Of a DNA stretch of 64,000 nucleotides, positions 34,563 to 43,519 are shown in pieces. Each line of letters begins with the position of its first letter. The first letter of the stretch is position 1. Below the pieces are notes generated by a model, which saw only the letters and a program-made list of their open reading frames with translations, did not search any database and had not been told where the DNA came from. The stretch spans positions 2,339,501 to 2,403,500 of the forward strand of contig NZ_CP072648.1 in NCBI RefSeq assembly GCF_018304825.1, in the 5' to 3' direction. The position numbers were made by a program, and so were the translations under genes. The stretch is from Chloracidobacterium validum. GTDB taxonomy: Bacteria > Acidobacteriota > Blastocatellia > Chloracidobacteriales > Chloracidobacteriaceae.

Positions 34563-35780
34563 TCACTCAGGACGTTCGAGCGGCGGTACGACGGCACAGT
34601 AATCACGTTCAAAACGTGCAGTGTAGTCACGCAGCAGCTCACTGACCCGCTCATAGTTCGTTGAGCGCACGACCAACCCAACGTGGTACCGTTTCTTGAC
34701 CCGGTGAACGATTTCCGGATCGGTAAAAGCCGAGGTGTCAGGATACTCTTGCCGCGCCAGACACAGCGCCACACCCCCATATTCCTGTCGCGTTGGTGGT
34801 AGCGTATAAGGAACTTCCCCGCGCCCCAGCTCGATTTTGGCCCATTCAGCCCAAATGTTGATGCCACTCGCCGCCTCGAGCGCCTCGGCAATGTAGGCGC
34901 CCCCCACCCGACCGGCAATTTCCAAAAAGTAAAACTCACCATCCTCGGCACTCTTGATAAACTCGGCGTGGGTCGCGCCGCGGCGCATCTTGAGTCCGGT
35001 GATGAGCTTGTGATTGATGTCAAGCAGAACCGCCCGCTCTGGCGCATCATAGGGCACGGTCTGGGTGGTGAAGACGCCACCATCGTGGGCCACGCTCATC
35101 GGCGGACGCCCATAACGATTCACCCCGGCAAAGACGACCTCACCATTTTCGACCAGTGAATCCACGTGATACACATCACCAGCCACGAACCGCTCCAGCA
35201 CGTAGTTGCTCGAACGTTCGCTCAAGCGGTCGCGGGCATCGAGATAGTCAATCGTGCGCCACACCTGCTCGCTGTCATAGAGTTTCTTGATCCCAATCGC
35301 TGAAACATCTGTGCGCGGCTTCATCACCCACGGCGGCGGCACGCGCTTCATGTAAGTTTCCAAGTCCTGGTAGTTGAGCACATGCACGAAGTCAGGCACA
35401 CGCACACCAGCCTGTTCTGACTCGATCCGCATGGCGAGTTTGTCGCGGAAGTGCCGCGCCGTGGTGCTGCCCATCCCCGGCAAGCGCAAGTGTTCGCGGA
35501 CGAGCGCCGCCGTCAGCACGTCAAATTCCTCGAGCGCAACCACGGTGTGCAGCTTACGCGGGCGCGCAAGCTGCGCGACCGTGTACACAAACAGCTCTGG
35601 GGTAGCGTCATTCGGCAGCGGAATAAACTCGTCGAGGCTCTCAAATGGCCAGTCTTCATGGCGAAACTTTTCTTTGGTCACCAAAACGACCCGGCATCCC
35701 TGCCGCTTGACCTCACGCAGGAACTCAACGCCCTTGAAATAGCTGGCTAGACAAACAACGGTTCGTTCGTGATTGGTCAT
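34563..35780 (-). CDS. ATP-grasp carboxylate-amine ligase-like enzyme
   Basis: A 405-residue cytoplasmic ATP-grasp protein. It has an N-terminal Rossmann-like part ('VVCLASYFKGVEFLREVKRQG'), a lysine in 'WVMKPRTDVSAIGIKKL', 'YVLERFVAGDVYHVDSLV', and the Mg-binding 'FYFLEIAGRVGG'. These are the usual ATP-grasp ATP and metal sites, so it should form an amide from a carboxylate via acyl phosphate. It is the first gene of the RiPP-like operon by direction. Its membership is plausible but not proven because about 180 bases separate it from the B2 gene. Confidence 0.82.
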   Translation of the reverse strand: MTNHERTVVCLASYFKGVEFLREVKRQGCRVVLVTKEKFRHEDWPFESLDEFIPLPNDATPELFVYTVAQLARPRKLHTVVALEEFDVLTAALVREHLRLPGMGSTTARHFRDKLAMRIESEQAGVRVPDFVHVLNYQDLETYMKRVPPPWVMKPRTDVSAIGIKKLYDSEQVWRTIDYLDARDRLSERSSNYVLERFVAGDVYHVDSLVENGEVVFAGVNRYGRPPMSVAHDGGVFTTQTVPYDAPERAVLLDINHKLITGLKMRRGATHAEFIKSAEDGEFYFLEIAGRVGGAYIAEALEAASGINIWAEWAKIELGRGEVPYTLPPTRQEYGGVALCLARQEYPDTSAFTDPEIVHRVKKRYHVGLVVRSTNYERVSELLRDYTARFERDYCAVVPPLERPE

Positions 35781-35887
35781 GGGGTAATCATGAACTCATC
35801 AACAAGCTGGATTGACAATGCGTGCAGGAACATAACCCGCCGCCTGGAACATAAGCAATTGCTCGTTGTCGAGCGCGCCCAGATTTG

Positions 35888-36871
35888 TCACGGCTCGTCC
35901 GGCGGATAGGGTTCAACCCGAATCACGCCACGTGCTGTTATCAGTTGCAACTCTGCGCCGCCCACCCCGAAGCGGCCCCGGGTTTGCATGCCAAACGGCG
36001 TATCCGGCGGCAGGTCCGGTTCGCGGTTGAGCGGATAGCGAATATCGAGCGGCGCGCTGGCCGTCAGGATGACATCCGCCGCAAAACCACGTGGGACGCT
36101 CAACAGAATATCGCCTACGCCAACCCGCAAGTCCAAACCAGAACCACGCCAGCTTCGACCGCTGAGTTCAACCCGCGCATTCCCGGTCGCCAGCCGCCCA
36201 ACGACCGTTCCGGCAACGCCGCTGAGGGTGACTTGTCCACGCTGCACCCCAAAAACAATCCCACCATACATTCCGGCCAACACGAGGTCGCCATCAAACA
36301 CAGACACGTCGAGATCGGTGTATTCCGGCACGGTCAGCGTGTAATCAATCCGATACGGCAGGCGGAGCAGCGGACTCGCCAGGCCGTCCGTCACCGCTCG
36401 CCGCTCCTTCCGCGACAAGTTCTTGACCGACGGCCCGACCGACATCAAGTGCAGCCGGACATCACGGGTATCGAGCTGAAAACCAATCCGCTCGGCCAGC
36501 GCCGAAAGGTCGTCCGCCGATGCCCCTTCCACGCGAATGGTGGCCTTGATCGTGAGTTCCGAACGCTTGCTGCCAGCAATGGTCAGGCTACCGGTTGGCG
36601 GCAGCGTGATTTTGAGCGCACGGCCATAATCAAACCGCATCTTCTGCTCGCGGACGTACTCCCGAAACAAGCTGCCGCTCTCGGTTTTCCCCTCGGCTTT
36701 GAGCGTTGCCGCCGCCGGTGGAATGGTCGGCGCGGACGGCGGCGGCTGTTGCCCCAACCCGATGCCACTCGTCACGATGCCGCCCAGGATAACAGCAGCC
36801 AACGGATGCAACCTGCCGCCGAATACCAACCTCCGGCCACGCCAAAGCCAGGAACGCTTCAGGAAACGCAT
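35888..36871 (-). CDS. Exported DUF4097-like beta-helix protein
   Basis: A 327-residue protein with an N-terminal hydrophobic segment (residues 24-40) and a Pro/Ala linker. The long remainder has short beta repeats ('DLDVSVFDGDLVLAGMYGGI', 'VGDILLSVPRGFAADVILT') like putative adhesin (DUF4097) domains. Likely periplasmic or surface. Its ATG shares a base with the carA stop (TGATG), an odd coupling of pyrimidine synthesis to an envelope protein. Function unknown. Confidence 0.72.
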   Translation of the reverse strand: MRFLKRSWLWRGRRLVFGGRLHPLAAVILGGIVTSGIGLGQQPPPSAPTIPPAAATLKAEGKTESGSLFREYVREQKMRFDYGRALKITLPPTGSLTIAGSKRSELTIKATIRVEGASADDLSALAERIGFQLDTRDVRLHLMSVGPSVKNLSRKERRAVTDGLASPLLRLPYRIDYTLTVPEYTDLDVSVFDGDLVLAGMYGGIVFGVQRGQVTLSGVAGTVVGRLATGNARVELSGRSWRGSGLDLRVGVGDILLSVPRGFAADVILTASAPLDIRYPLNREPDLPPDTPFGMQTRGRFGVGGAELQLITARGVIRVEPYPPDEP

Positions 36872-37989
36872 CAGGCAGCAGCCTCGACTGAACGGGGTGG
36901 CAAGAGCGCGGCAAACGTTTCAAACAAGTATGACGCATCATGCGGTCCAGGCGCGGCTTCCGGGTGATACTGCACGCAGAAGATCGGCAGGTGGCGGTGG
37001 CGAAAACCTTCGAGCGTGCCGTCGTTGAGGTTGATGTGCGTGACCTCGAGTTCATCGGGCAGACCGTCCGGGTCAACCGCAAAACCATGGTTTTGTGACG
37101 TAATCTCGACTTTTCCAGTGGCCAGGTGTTTGACTGGATGGTTGGCACCACGGTGGCCATACTTGAGCTTGAACGTCTTACCGCCAAAGGCCAACGCCAA
37201 AACCTGATGCCCAAGACAGATGCCAAACGTCGGTAGCTGTTCGGCCAGGACGCGAACTTCGCGCGCGATATCCGCCAAGGGTTCTGGATCGCCAGGGCCG
37301 TTGGACAGAAACAGACCATCCGGGCGCAGCCGGAGAACGTCCTCGGCGGTCGTTGTTGCCGGGACGACCGTCACGCGGCAGCCAACACTCGATAGTCGGC
37401 GGAGAATGTTGAACTTGATGCCAAAGTCGAAAGCCACGATATGCCAGGGCGTGCCGACTGGCCCGGCATCGCTGACGGGCGTGGCCGACCAAGTGTACGG
37501 CGTCGCACAGGTCACGGTTTTCGCCAAGGCCGCGCCGACCATGCTCGGCGCGGCCGCCGCCTGCGCCACGAGCTGCTGGGGTTCGCGCTGCGACGTGGAA
37601 ATGACACCACGCAGCGCGCCGCGTTCACGGATGTGCCGAACCAAAGCCCGCGTATCAATCCCTTCAATCCCCACGATGCGATGGCGCTTCAAATAGGCAT
37701 CGAGCGATTCCGTAGCCCGCCAGTTACTCGTCACAACCGACAGCTCGTGCACGATAAAACCGGCCACGAATGGTTGCCGCGACTCAGTGTCATCCGCGTT
37801 GACGCCATAGTTGCCAATGTGCGGGCAGGTCATCGTCACGAGCTGCCCGGCGTAGGATGGGTCGGTCAACACTTCCTGGTAGCCGGTCATGGCCGTGTTG
37901 AACACAACCTCGCCGGTCGTCTCACCTGACGCCCCAATGCTTTTCCCGTAAAACAAGCGCCCGTCTTCAAGCGCAAGAATGGCTTCCAC
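36871..37989 (-). CDS. carA: Carbamoyl-phosphate synthase small (glutaminase) subunit
   Basis: Supplies ammonia from glutamine for carbamoyl phosphate in arginine and pyrimidine synthesis. The 372-residue protein begins '[19 protein letters not shown]' and has the nucleophile Cys in '[16 protein letters not shown]' and the His-Glu pair in '[13 protein letters not shown]'. I chose a GTG start at 37989 because GGAG lies eight bases upstream and it fits the family; a GTG at 38055 would add 22 residues. carB is not in the window. Confidence 0.95.
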   Translation of the reverse strand: MEAILALEDGRLFYGKSIGASGETTGEVVFNTAMTGYQEVLTDPSYAGQLVTMTCPHIGNYGVNADDTESRQPFVAGFIVHELSVVTSNWRATESLDAYLKRHRIVGIEGIDTRALVRHIRERGALRGVISTSQREPQQLVAQAAAAPSMVGAALAKTVTCATPYTWSATPVSDAGPVGTPWHIVAFDFGIKFNILRRLSSVGCRVTVVPATTTAEDVLRLRPDGLFLSNGPGDPEPLADIAREVRVLAEQLPTFGICLGHQVLALAFGGKTFKLKYGHRGANHPVKHLATGKVEITSQNHGFAVDPDGLPDELEVTHINLNDGTLEGFRHRHLPIFCVQYHPEAAPGPHDASYLFETFAALLPPRSVEAAA

Positions 37990-38083
37990 GTTATTGATCT
38001 CCACTTGGCCTTGCTCGGCGTAGCCTTGCAGGGAGTCTAGCACGCCTTGGTTCACCGCCCCACATCGCGGCCGGCAGGCTGGG

Positions 38084-38722
38084 TTACGACGCTTCCCACT
38101 GCCTCAGCAGGGTATCGAGCGCCGTTTGCAACCGAGCGGTTGCCGCCGCAATTTCCTCATCAGTTGCGCCGCGCCGAACCCAGATCGGTTCACCGTAGAA
38201 CACCCGACCGACCGTGAAGGGCTTCGGGATGCGGAAACCGTCCCAGGTTTTGAGCGTCCAGTAGTGCTTGGTCACAATGCAGACCGGCTGAATCGGCGCG
38301 CCACTCAGGCTGGCCAGCATAGCCGCTCCATCCTTGGCGCGATAGCGTGGCCCTTTTGGGCCGTCAATCGTGAAGGCGGCATCCGCGCCGCGCCGAATGG
38401 CCTTGACCATGGCTTTGAGCGCCGCCACGCTGCCCCGCGTGGCCGACCCACGTGCCGCGCCGAACCCAAAGCGCTGAATCACTTCGGCAATCATATCCCC
38501 ATCCCGGCTGAGTGAGGTCATGACGACGATGCCGCGCTGCCGGAAAAACAGTGTCGCGGCCAAAATCTGGTTATGCCAGAAGGTGTAAATGATGGGCGTC
38601 GTGGGCGGTAGCGAGCCATGCAGCGGGTCGGGCAAATCACGCAAGTTCGAGGTATCGAGCCGGATTGTTCCTCCCAGCGTCCGCAGGACAAAGGTTGCCA
38701 GTGTCGCCAACCACCACGTCAT
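38084..38722 (-). CDS. DUF374/lysophospholipid acyltransferase-like protein
   Basis: A 212-residue protein with an N-terminal membrane segment and DUF374 motifs: '[11 protein letters not shown]' in place of the H-x4-D acyltransferase box, '[10 protein letters not shown]', '[12 protein letters not shown]' and '[13 protein letters not shown]'. The family is related to acyltransferases acting on lipid A or lysophospholipids at the inner membrane. Its ATG overlaps the hisD stop (ATGA), so it is translated with hisD. Confidence 0.88.
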   Translation of the reverse strand: MTWWLATLATFVLRTLGGTIRLDTSNLRDLPDPLHGSLPPTTPIIYTFWHNQILAATLFFRQRGIVVMTSLSRDGDMIAEVIQRFGFGAARGSATRGSVAALKAMVKAIRRGADAAFTIDGPKGPRYRAKDGAAMLASLSGAPIQPVCIVTKHYWTLKTWDGFRIPKPFTVGRVFYGEPIWVRRGATDEEIAAATARLQTALDTLLRQWEAS

Positions 38723-40110
38723 GACGGTTCGGAGGCGGCTTCTGGTGGCGGCTCAATAACCAAGAGGTTTTGCTTACTTTCAGAGAGCGGATTGGTAGTT
38801 GCGGTCAGTGGCCCGCTGTGCCGCTCAATCCGCAGGCGCACCGAACGGGCATGCCCATCCAGGCCCTCGGCGTCCGCCAGAGCGGCAATCATATCAGCGG
38901 TTTTGACCAGTCGCCCCATGGTGTAGCGAATGACATTCGTCCGGCGCACGAAGTCATACACGCCAAGCGGTGAAAAAAAGCGAGCGGTGCCGCCCGTCGG
39001 CAAGACATGACTTGGACCGGCGAAGTAATCCCCAACGGCCTCCGCCGAAGCTGGACCAATGAAAATCGCGCCCGCATAGGCAATTGCTTCCGCAACCCGT
39101 TCCGGTTCAGCGGTCATGACCTCGACGTGCTCCGGCGCGATCTGATTGACAAGCCGAATGCCCTCCGCCAGCGATTCCACGAGAACAATCGTGCCAAAGC
39201 GGTCAAGGGCGGCTTCGACGACCTCCCGGCGCGACAGTGTTGCCGACTGATAGCTGACCTGCTCGGCGACGGCCGTTGCCAGTGTCTCGCTGGTCGTGAC
39301 ACAAACGGCTGCTGCCAGTTCGTCATGCTCGGCTTGCGCCAGCATATCAGCCGCGACGAGTACCGGGTCAGCCGTTTCATCCGCAATCACCACGACCTCG
39401 CTGGGTCCGGCAATGGCGTCCACGTCCACCACACCATAGACTTGCCGCTTGGCTTCGGCCACATAGCGATTGCCTGGACCAACAATCTTCGCCACACGCG
39501 GGATGCTTTCCGTGCCATAGGCTAGCGCAGCGATCGCTTGTGCCCCGCCAATGGTGTAAACCTCTGTCACGCCAGCCTCAACCAGCGCCGCAGCCAGTAT
39601 GGGCTGGGTCAAAAACGTCTTGGCCGGTGTCACCGCCACGAGCCTGGGCACGCCGGCCACCTGGGCCGGAATAGCCGTCATCAACACAGTCGAAGGATAG
39701 GCGGCCTGCCCGCCAGGCACGTAGATACCTACGGCATCGAGCGGCTGTATGCGATGGATGAGCTGGACGCCATCTGCCTGCTCCATAACCCGCGTGTATT
39801 CCCGCTGTAGTTCGTGAAAGGAACGAATATTGTCGGCGGCCAGGCGCAGGGCCGTCCGTGCGTCCGCCGGGGCTTGTTCGGCTAACTTTTCCAGTAGCGC
39901 CAGTTCGACGCGCACATTTTGGGGCGATAGTGACACGCCATCGAACTTCTCCGTCAACGAAAACAACCCCTGGTCGCCCGTCTCACGCACGAGGCGGAGA
40001 ATGTCGGCTACCGTGCGCGTGACATCCGCATCGGCAACCGCCGCGTACCGATGGTGTATGGCAGCGAGGCGCGCTTGGCCCTCGGCACTATCAAGACGAA
40101 CAATCTGCAT
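38719..40110 (-). CDS. hisD: Histidinol dehydrogenase
   Basis: Zinc enzyme that oxidises histidinol to histidine in two NAD-dependent steps. The 463-residue protein has 'DAVGIYVPGGQAAYPSTVLM', 'AGPSEVVVIADETADP', 'MLAQAEHDELA', the catalytic 'NQIAPEHVEVM' and a late 'GPSHVLPTGGTARF'. The ATG at 40110 has GAGG six bases before it; a TTG at 40122 would overlap tatC. It carries an uncommon C-terminal tail of about 35 residues. It sits directly after tatC. Confidence 0.96.
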   Translation of the reverse strand: MQIVRLDSAEGQARLAAIHHRYAAVADADVTRTVADILRLVRETGDQGLFSLTEKFDGVSLSPQNVRVELALLEKLAEQAPADARTALRLAADNIRSFHELQREYTRVMEQADGVQLIHRIQPLDAVGIYVPGGQAAYPSTVLMTAIPAQVAGVPRLVAVTPAKTFLTQPILAAALVEAGVTEVYTIGGAQAIAALAYGTESIPRVAKIVGPGNRYVAEAKRQVYGVVDVDAIAGPSEVVVIADETADPVLVAADMLAQAEHDELAAAVCVTTSETLATAVAEQVSYQSATLSRREVVEAALDRFGTIVLVESLAEGIRLVNQIAPEHVEVMTAEPERVAEAIAYAGAIFIGPASAEAVGDYFAGPSHVLPTGGTARFFSPLGVYDFVRRTNVIRYTMGRLVKTADMIAALADAEGLDGHARSVRLRIERHSGPLTATTNPLSESKQNLLVIEPPPEAASEPS

Positions 40111-40118
40111 ACATTTCC

Positions 40119-41225
40119 TCAACTCACAGAACGTAGTTCCCGGTTGGCGTCCGTGGCCGATACTGCTTCATCGGCTTCACGTTGCCGACCGAAAACGTAG
40201 GCGATACCAACACTCAAAAAATACAACGCCAACATCGGCACAGCGAAAATCATCATATTGGGAATATCCGACGTGGGCGAGATAATCGCCGCCAGCACCA
40301 GAATACCCATCACCGCCAAGCGCCAAATACGCAGCAGAAAACCGGCCGTGACCAATCCCAGCCGCGCCAGCACGAAGACCACCGTCGGCAGCTCAAAAAC
40401 CAAACCAAGGCCCAGGACGATAGTGATGATGAGGTCAAAATACTCATTCACCTCGATCATTGGCTGGAAGTCCTTCGCCGTGCCCAACAGAAACAAACAG
40501 GCCTGCGGAAAGGCAACGTAGTAGCCAAATGCCGCGCCAAGCAGGAAAAACCCGGTTCCTAGAATCAGCACCGGGTAAATGTAAGCCCGTTCATGCCGAT
40601 AGAGGCCCGGCGCGACAAAGGCGTAAAGCTGGTAAAGGGCAAATGGTATCGAAAAGAAAATCGCTGCGTAGAAGGCAACCTTGATGTAGAGATTGAAAGC
40701 CCCCTGCACCGTATGCACGACCAACTGCCCCAGGGGGTCAGGCGCCGTGGCAAAGAGTTCGGCTGAAGGCAGGGTAAAACCTTCTGGCACGATGCGCTGG
40801 CTCACAACCAGCGTTTGCGCCGTTTCCAGTTTGCGCCTACCTTGCGCGTCGCGGACGATCCGCGCTGGGACGGTCGTCCCAGCGGGAATCGTGACGCCCT
40901 CAATGGCAATGCCCGCGCCAAACACGTAGGTCACCTGCGCCCCATCTGGCAAATCGGCCAGACTCGGCAGTGGTGACGGCACTTTGACTTGCGCGAGGCG
41001 CGAAGCCCGGAGGGCGTCCGCGACCGGCTTGGACAGAAAACTGTAAATCGCGTCCGCAAAGCCCCAGCAAACGATGAAAGCGGCGGCGACAAAAGCCACC
41101 ACGTAAAACACCCGTCGCCGCAGCTCGTCCAGGTGGTCGAGGAAACCCATTGTCCCGGCTTCCTCGCCATCTTCCGGTGGCTCGGCAAGCGGTTGGTCTG
41201 GTTTGGTCAACGGTTCATCAGCCAT
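40119..41225 (-). CDS. tatC: Twin-arginine translocase TatC with large periplasmic insertion
   Basis: Receptor subunit of the Tat system, which exports folded proteins. The 368-residue protein has 'FLDHLDELRRRVF' at the start of the first helix, 'YAFVAPGLYRHERAYIYPV', 'FDLIITIVLGLGLVFELPTV' and 'SPTSDIPNMM'. TatC is normally about 250 residues. Here a hydrophilic stretch of about 75 residues (about 81-160) is inserted in the first periplasmic loop, plus an acidic 25-residue N-terminus. It follows tatA/B by 39 bases. Confidence 0.94.
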   Translation of the reverse strand: MADEPLTKPDQPLAEPPEDGEEAGTMGFLDHLDELRRRVFYVVAFVAAAFIVCWGFADAIYSFLSKPVADALRASRLAQVKVPSPLPSLADLPDGAQVTYVFGAGIAIEGVTIPAGTTVPARIVRDAQGRRKLETAQTLVVSQRIVPEGFTLPSAELFATAPDPLGQLVVHTVQGAFNLYIKVAFYAAIFFSIPFALYQLYAFVAPGLYRHERAYIYPVLILGTGFFLLGAAFGYYVAFPQACLFLLGTAKDFQPMIEVNEYFDLIITIVLGLGLVFELPTVVFVLARLGLVTAGFLLRIWRLAVMGILVLAAIISPTSDIPNMMIFAVPMLALYFLSVGIAYVFGRQREADEAVSATDANRELRSVS

Positions 41226-41264
41226 GACAGTGCCCCCGCAGGCCGCGGCAACAACCTGAGTTCA

Positions 41265-41762
41265 TCAGCCCTCATATCCGACGAATTCGACCGCCGGAGC
41301 AACCGGGCGCACCGGTCGGGCGAGTTCGGCAACTGGACCGGTCGGCAGAATCGCATTCGGCTCAGGTGGGGTGCTCGCGCCATCCAAGCGGCTCACATCC
41401 GCATCCAGAGCGTCGGCATCCAGAGCCTCCGTAGCTGGCATCGGCGACGGCTCAGACGCCTCGCCTGACAACTGGCCTGGCGTTCGGGCAAAGGCCCCCT
41501 CGGCCGGCTGGACATCTGGCGCAAGCACATTCGGTGAGGCCGGCTCAAGTTCAACTGAAACGGATGCAAGGTCTTTGGTCAGGCGTGTTCGCTCGCTTTC
41601 GACTTCAGCTTCCCAAGTTTGCTTGAAGTCATCGGCGGCTCGCCGCAACTGCGCCATGATTTCTCCCAGACGACGGCCGATTTCTGGAAGCTGGCGGGGT
41701 CCAAAGATGAAGAACCCGATGAGAAAAATAAAAATGAGTTCTGGCGTGCCGATTCCAAACAT
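41265..41762 (-). CDS. TatA/TatB-family translocase protein with long acidic tail
   Basis: A 165-residue protein. Residues 1-20 form the short membrane helix ('MFGIGTPELIFIFLIGFFIF'), then 'GPRQLPEIGRRLGEIMAQLR' as hinge and amphipathic helix. After about residue 60 comes a Pro/Ala/Glu/Asp-rich disordered tail. The length and the Glu in the membrane helix favour a TatB-like role, but TatA and TatB cannot be separated safely. It is directly upstream of tatC. Confidence 0.9.
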   Translation of the reverse strand: MFGIGTPELIFIFLIGFFIFGPRQLPEIGRRLGEIMAQLRRAADDFKQTWEAEVESERTRLTKDLASVSVELEPASPNVLAPDVQPAEGAFARTPGQLSGEASEPSPMPATEALDADALDADVSRLDGASTPPEPNAILPTGPVAELARPVRPVAPAVEFVGYEG

Positions 41763-41856
41763 CGTGTTCCGTTCACTCCATCATCCGCGCGGTGGCGCGT
41801 TCCGCTAAATCTACCGGAGATGGTCGCCAAACGCACCCTGTGTGTGGCAGTTCGGT

Positions 41857-42828
41857 TCAGGACTCTGGCTCGAGGTAAAGCAGACTCAGCCGTGGAATGC
41901 CATGATACTGACGGAGCAGCCGTGCCACATAGTTGGCTTGCGCTTGGGCATAGACTGCCGCCGACATCCCCTTGCGGTGTGGCTTCAGTGCTGTAGCAGC
42001 GGCTTGGATGGCTTCGGATAGCACCGCTGGCGGAGCATCGGCGTGGAGCGCCGCCAACAAGCGATCTTCCAAATCGGATAATGCCAGTTCAAGTGTATCC
42101 AGCCGAAGCACCGCTTCCGACCGCACTTGCTCGATCATCGCCTGAAGCTGCGCCAAAGCCACTGAAAGCGCATCCAAAAGTTGGTGGCGTGGCGCGTCAG
42201 TCTGCGCCTGCTCTACCAAGTTTTGACGAACAGTGAACAGGCTGGCTACGGCTGACTCGAGAAAAGCGATAACGGTTGCCGGCGAGGGACTGTTGGCTTC
42301 GGGGGTCGGCGGGGTCGCCGGATGCGCGCCAGCCTGAGCGGCGCGATAGGCCTGGAAAGCTTCTTCAACCGCCGGTTGGCAGTAACTCAGCGACCGGATG
42401 GGACGCAGACGACCTTTGGGCTGACGGGCGGCGGCGCGTGCCGCGAAGGTTTGCTCGATGCCGCGCAGGACGACCGGCAGCGGAATGCCTTCTTTCCGCC
42501 AACACTCAACCAGCGCCCAATCCGCCGGGGACAGATGGTAGGCCCGTCGGCGCCGCGCGGCAAAGGCGGCTTCGATTTCACTGAAGTAGCTATGGTAGTT
42601 GAACTGCTTTTCCGGCGGCGCGGTCGGATCAGGCGATAGCTCCTGGTCTGGCGCCGGCAACAGGGTCACTTGATCCGGCTCTGGAAGCGGCAACGCCACG
42701 TCGTCGCTTCGCAACGGCGCCACCGGGGGAAACAGGAAGGGGCTTAGAACGTGGCGACCTAGTCTGAGAAGGAGACGGTCTGGGGTCTGAAAGGCACAGA
42801 AATGAAATGTTTTGGGATCATCACCCAT
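41857..42828 (-). CDS. Conserved hypothetical protein (Acidobacteriota-type)
   Basis: A 323-residue cytoplasmic protein. It has a proline-rich N-terminal linker, a conserved 'FNYHSYFSEIEAAFAARRR' and 'LSPADWALVECWRKEGIPLP' block with 'VVLRGIEQTFAAR', then a helical coiled-coil-like C-terminal half. I recall similar blocks in many acidobacterial genomes without known function; the helical block resembles a DNA- or protein-binding fold, which is only an impression. The first ATG is 42828; a TTG lies at 42834. Confidence 0.75.
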   Translation of the reverse strand: MGDDPKTFHFCAFQTPDRLLLRLGRHVLSPFLFPPVAPLRSDDVALPLPEPDQVTLLPAPDQELSPDPTAPPEKQFNYHSYFSEIEAAFAARRRRAYHLSPADWALVECWRKEGIPLPVVLRGIEQTFAARAAARQPKGRLRPIRSLSYCQPAVEEAFQAYRAAQAGAHPATPPTPEANSPSPATVIAFLESAVASLFTVRQNLVEQAQTDAPRHQLLDALSVALAQLQAMIEQVRSEAVLRLDTLELALSDLEDRLLAALHADAPPAVLSEAIQAAATALKPHRKGMSAAVYAQAQANYVARLLRQYHGIPRLSLLYLEPES

Positions 42829-42869
42829 AGCCAAGACTCACGTTGCGCGCCTGCTCGTCGGCAACCTAG

Positions 42870-43475
42870 CTACAGATAACGCCGGGCGACAACATTGGTA
42901 TTGGCGTCGAGTTCATAATAGAGCGGCGCGCCAGTTGGGATATTGAGTTCCAGCACTTCCTGGGGCGACAGTTGGTCGAGATGCATGACCAGCGCCCGCA
43001 GGCTGTTGCCATGCGCAACGATCAGGATGTTTTTTCCGGCTTTGAGCAACGGCAGAATGTGCGCCTCGTAGTAGGGCAAGACCCGCGCCGCCGTATCAGC
43101 TAGGCTTTCACCGTTCGGCGGCCGCACGTCGTAGCTGCGCCGCCAGATTTTCACCTGCTCGTCGCCATACTGCTGAGCCGTTTCGGCTTTGTTGAGACCC
43201 TGCAAGTCTCCGTAGTGCCGTTCATTCAGCGCCTGGTCACGGCTGGTTGGCAGGTCAGCGAAGCCCCCGGCGGCGCAAGCCAGCTCGGCAGTTTTGATCG
43301 CCCGCTGCAAAACCGAGGTAAAGAGGTGGTCGAACGTCAAACCGGCAAGCTTCGCGCCGGCGGCGCGGGCTTCTTCTTCGCCTTTGGGCGAGAGTGGAAC
43401 ATCCACCCAGCCGGTGAACCGATTTTCGAGATTCCACTGGGATTCCCCGTGGCGAAGCAGCACGAGATGGGGCAT
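42870..43475 (-). CDS. gpmA: 2,3-bisphosphoglycerate-dependent phosphoglycerate mutase
   Basis: Interconverts 3- and 2-phosphoglycerate in glycolysis through a phosphohistidine. The 201-residue protein has the catalytic '[12 protein letters not shown]', '[17 protein letters not shown]' and '[14 protein letters not shown]'. It is shorter than E. coli GpmA (250 residues), as in several other phyla, but keeps both histidines and the Glu. GAGG lies eight bases before the ATG. Confidence 0.95.
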   Translation of the reverse strand: MPHLVLLRHGESQWNLENRFTGWVDVPLSPKGEEEARAAGAKLAGLTFDHLFTSVLQRAIKTAELACAAGGFADLPTSRDQALNERHYGDLQGLNKAETAQQYGDEQVKIWRRSYDVRPPNGESLADTAARVLPYYEAHILPLLKAGKNILIVAHGNSLRALVMHLDQLSPQEVLELNIPTGAPLYYELDANTNVVARRYL

Positions 43476-43519
43476 GACAGAGCCTCAGAGAGCCGTTCGC
43501 GGTGCGGTTACCACAACCG

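Noticed and set aside
30241-35780. Classical lasso-peptide cluster
   Set aside because: B2, PqqD-like and kinase genes fit, but no asparagine-synthetase-like cyclase is present and the core has no D or E at positions 7-9.
35885-36967. 360-codon plus-strand open frame
   Set aside because: It mirrors the DUF4097-like gene and carA on the other strand; the composition (Arg, Gln, Pro, His) is typical of a shadow frame.
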